DNA of 5,637 bases, taken from Candidatus Falkowiibacteriota bacterium (lineage in GTDB: Bacteria; Patescibacteriota; Patescibacteriia; Patescibacteriales; UBA12075). The notes under the pieces were generated by a model. It had not been told where the DNA came from and ran no database searches. It saw nothing but the letters and a program-made list of their open reading frames with translations. The stretch spans positions 1-5,637 of the forward strand of contig QMNH01000070.1 in NCBI GenBank assembly GCA_003647675.1. The letters are read 5' to 3'. Numbering within the stretch: the stretch's first letter is position 1; the number at the start of each line of letters is the position of its first letter. This document shows positions 5,307 to 5,637 of the stretch, piece after piece. The position numbers were made by a program, and so were the translations under genes.

Positions 5307-5504
5307 ATGCCTAAAAACAAAAAAAGTTCATTGCAAAAAAAATTTAATTTAAAGACGCCAAAAAAAAGAAAAAAACTTACAATAATAGAATTGGAAATAA
5401 TTAATACTGTTAGAATAATTTCAGAAGAATTGACGCGGCGCGGTAATTTTTATTTAAAAACCGAAAAAAGAAGATATAGAAAAAAGGCGAAAGCTCAAAC
5501 ATGA
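5307..5504 (+). CDS. Very basic 65-aa protein of unknown function
   Basis: I do not recognise this protein. It has 15 Lys and 7 Arg against 5 Glu and no Asp, a net charge near +17. The layout is a Lys-rich N-terminus (1-23), a central stretch likely to be helical (LTIIELEIINTVRIISEELTRR, 24-45), and an Arg/Lys-rich C-terminus with RRYRKKAK. There is no signal peptide or membrane segment and no cysteine for a zinc site. The composition suggests binding to DNA, RNA or the ribosome, as in small ribosomal or nucleoid proteins, but no family motif such as that of bL34 is present. The strong ribosome binding site and the terminator 30 bp downstream argue that it is real and well expressed. It probably sits at the end of a transcript that begins upstream of the HD gene. 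Confidence 0.75.
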   Translation: MPKNKKSSLQKKFNLKTPKKRKKLTIIELEIINTVRIISEELTRRGNFYLKTEKRRYRKKAKAQT

Positions 5505-5524
5505 GTATTGCCATTAACACTCAT
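5501..5524 (+). other. Small hairpin overlapping the stop codon
   Basis: ATGAGT (5501-5506) is complementary to ACTCAT (5519-5524) across a 12-nt loop. The left arm contains the TGA stop of the basic small gene. It lies 10 nt before the terminator hairpin, so the transcript may end with two stem-loops. The stem is only 6 bp and may be a coincidence. Confidence 0.25.
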
Positions 5525-5533
5525 ACAATTCAT

Positions 5534-5568
5534 ATAAGCCCGGGTATACCTACTGGGCTTATTTTTTT
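5534..5568 (+). terminator. Rho-independent terminator
   Basis: ATAAGCCC (5534-5541) pairs perfectly with GGGCTTAT (5555-5562) across a 13-nt loop containing the palindrome GGTATACC. A run of seven T (5562-5568) begins at the last paired base. It is the only textbook terminator in the window and closes the transcript carrying the basic small gene and probably the HD gene. Confidence 0.9.
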
Positions 5569-5609
5569 AAAAAAATTTGCACTCTCCCCCTTTTAATATT
5601 CTATAAAAC

Positions 5610-5637
5610 TTGTTAAAATCTATATATTAAATATAAA
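5610..5637 (+). promoter_or_regulatory. Possible promoter of the next gene at the right edge
   Basis: TTGTTA (5610-5615) and TATAAA (5632-5637) are 16 bp apart just after the terminator, as expected for a new rightward transcript. The window ends at the -10, so the gene cannot be checked. TATA-like strings are common in this A/T-rich stretch. Confidence 0.3.

Noticed and set aside
5576..5584. TTTGCACTC, resembling the left half of a CIRCE heat-shock operator
   Set aside because: The inverted right half (GAGTGCTAA) is missing at the required 9-bp spacing.
5501..5596. 31-codon ATG frame overlapping the stop of the basic small gene by ATGA
   Set aside because: It reads straight through the strong terminator hairpin and T-tract, and has no ribosome binding site of its own; the ATGA overlap is probably chance.

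Overview
The window is AT-rich, with compact genes of Patescibacteria (Candidate Phyla Radiation) character. Intergenic tracts are A/T-rich and carry short AATTAA-type repeats. Shine-Dalgarno sites are mostly weak, and the standard bacterial code is used (TGA acts as stop in two genes). The protein types fit too: secreted proteins with CPR-type repeats, a stand-alone LigB/AmmeMemoRadiSam-type protein, an HD hydrolase and a tiny basic protein. The lineage call is an inference from this style; no marker gene is present.

Layout. 1-227 has no gene. It holds seven tandem 7-bp AATTAAG-type units, two TTATACAC motifs 30 bp apart, a near-consensus promoter firing leftward out of the window, and a weak hairpin that probably ends the first gene. 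228-1709 (minus) encodes a 493-aa exported protein with three ~117-aa beta-rich repeats, a Tyr/Asn/Pro-rich linker and a C-terminus that breaks off at the start of a fourth repeat. 1710-1990 is a divergent regulatory region with one promoter per direction and several AGGTA/TACCT half-sites. 1991-3559 (plus) encodes a 522-aa exported protein: a lysozyme-like N-terminal domain followed by four ~58-aa repeats. 3560-3684 holds an inverted-repeat element with a GC-rich mini-hairpin. 3685-4467 (plus) encodes a LigB-fold protein of the AmmeMemoRadiSam type. 4468-4713 has no gene with a normal start, but one open frame there reads like a small membrane protein without a start codon. 4714-5271 encodes an HD-domain hydrolase and 5307-5504 a 65-aa very basic protein with the best ribosome binding site of the window. 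A clear rho-independent terminator follows at 5534-5568, and a possible promoter for the next gene sits at the right edge.

How they may work together. The two divergent genes both make exported proteins, and the sequence between them carries related half-sites near both promoters, so joint control of cell-surface or wall-related products is plausible. The LigB and HD genes are cytoplasmic and show no obvious link to the exported pair. The HD gene and the basic small gene are 35 bp apart and probably share a transcript ending at the terminator. No mobile element, CRISPR array, tRNA or rRNA was recognised. The most distinctive items are the three-repeat secreted protein, the Tyr-for-His change in the LigB active site, and the origin-like left edge.
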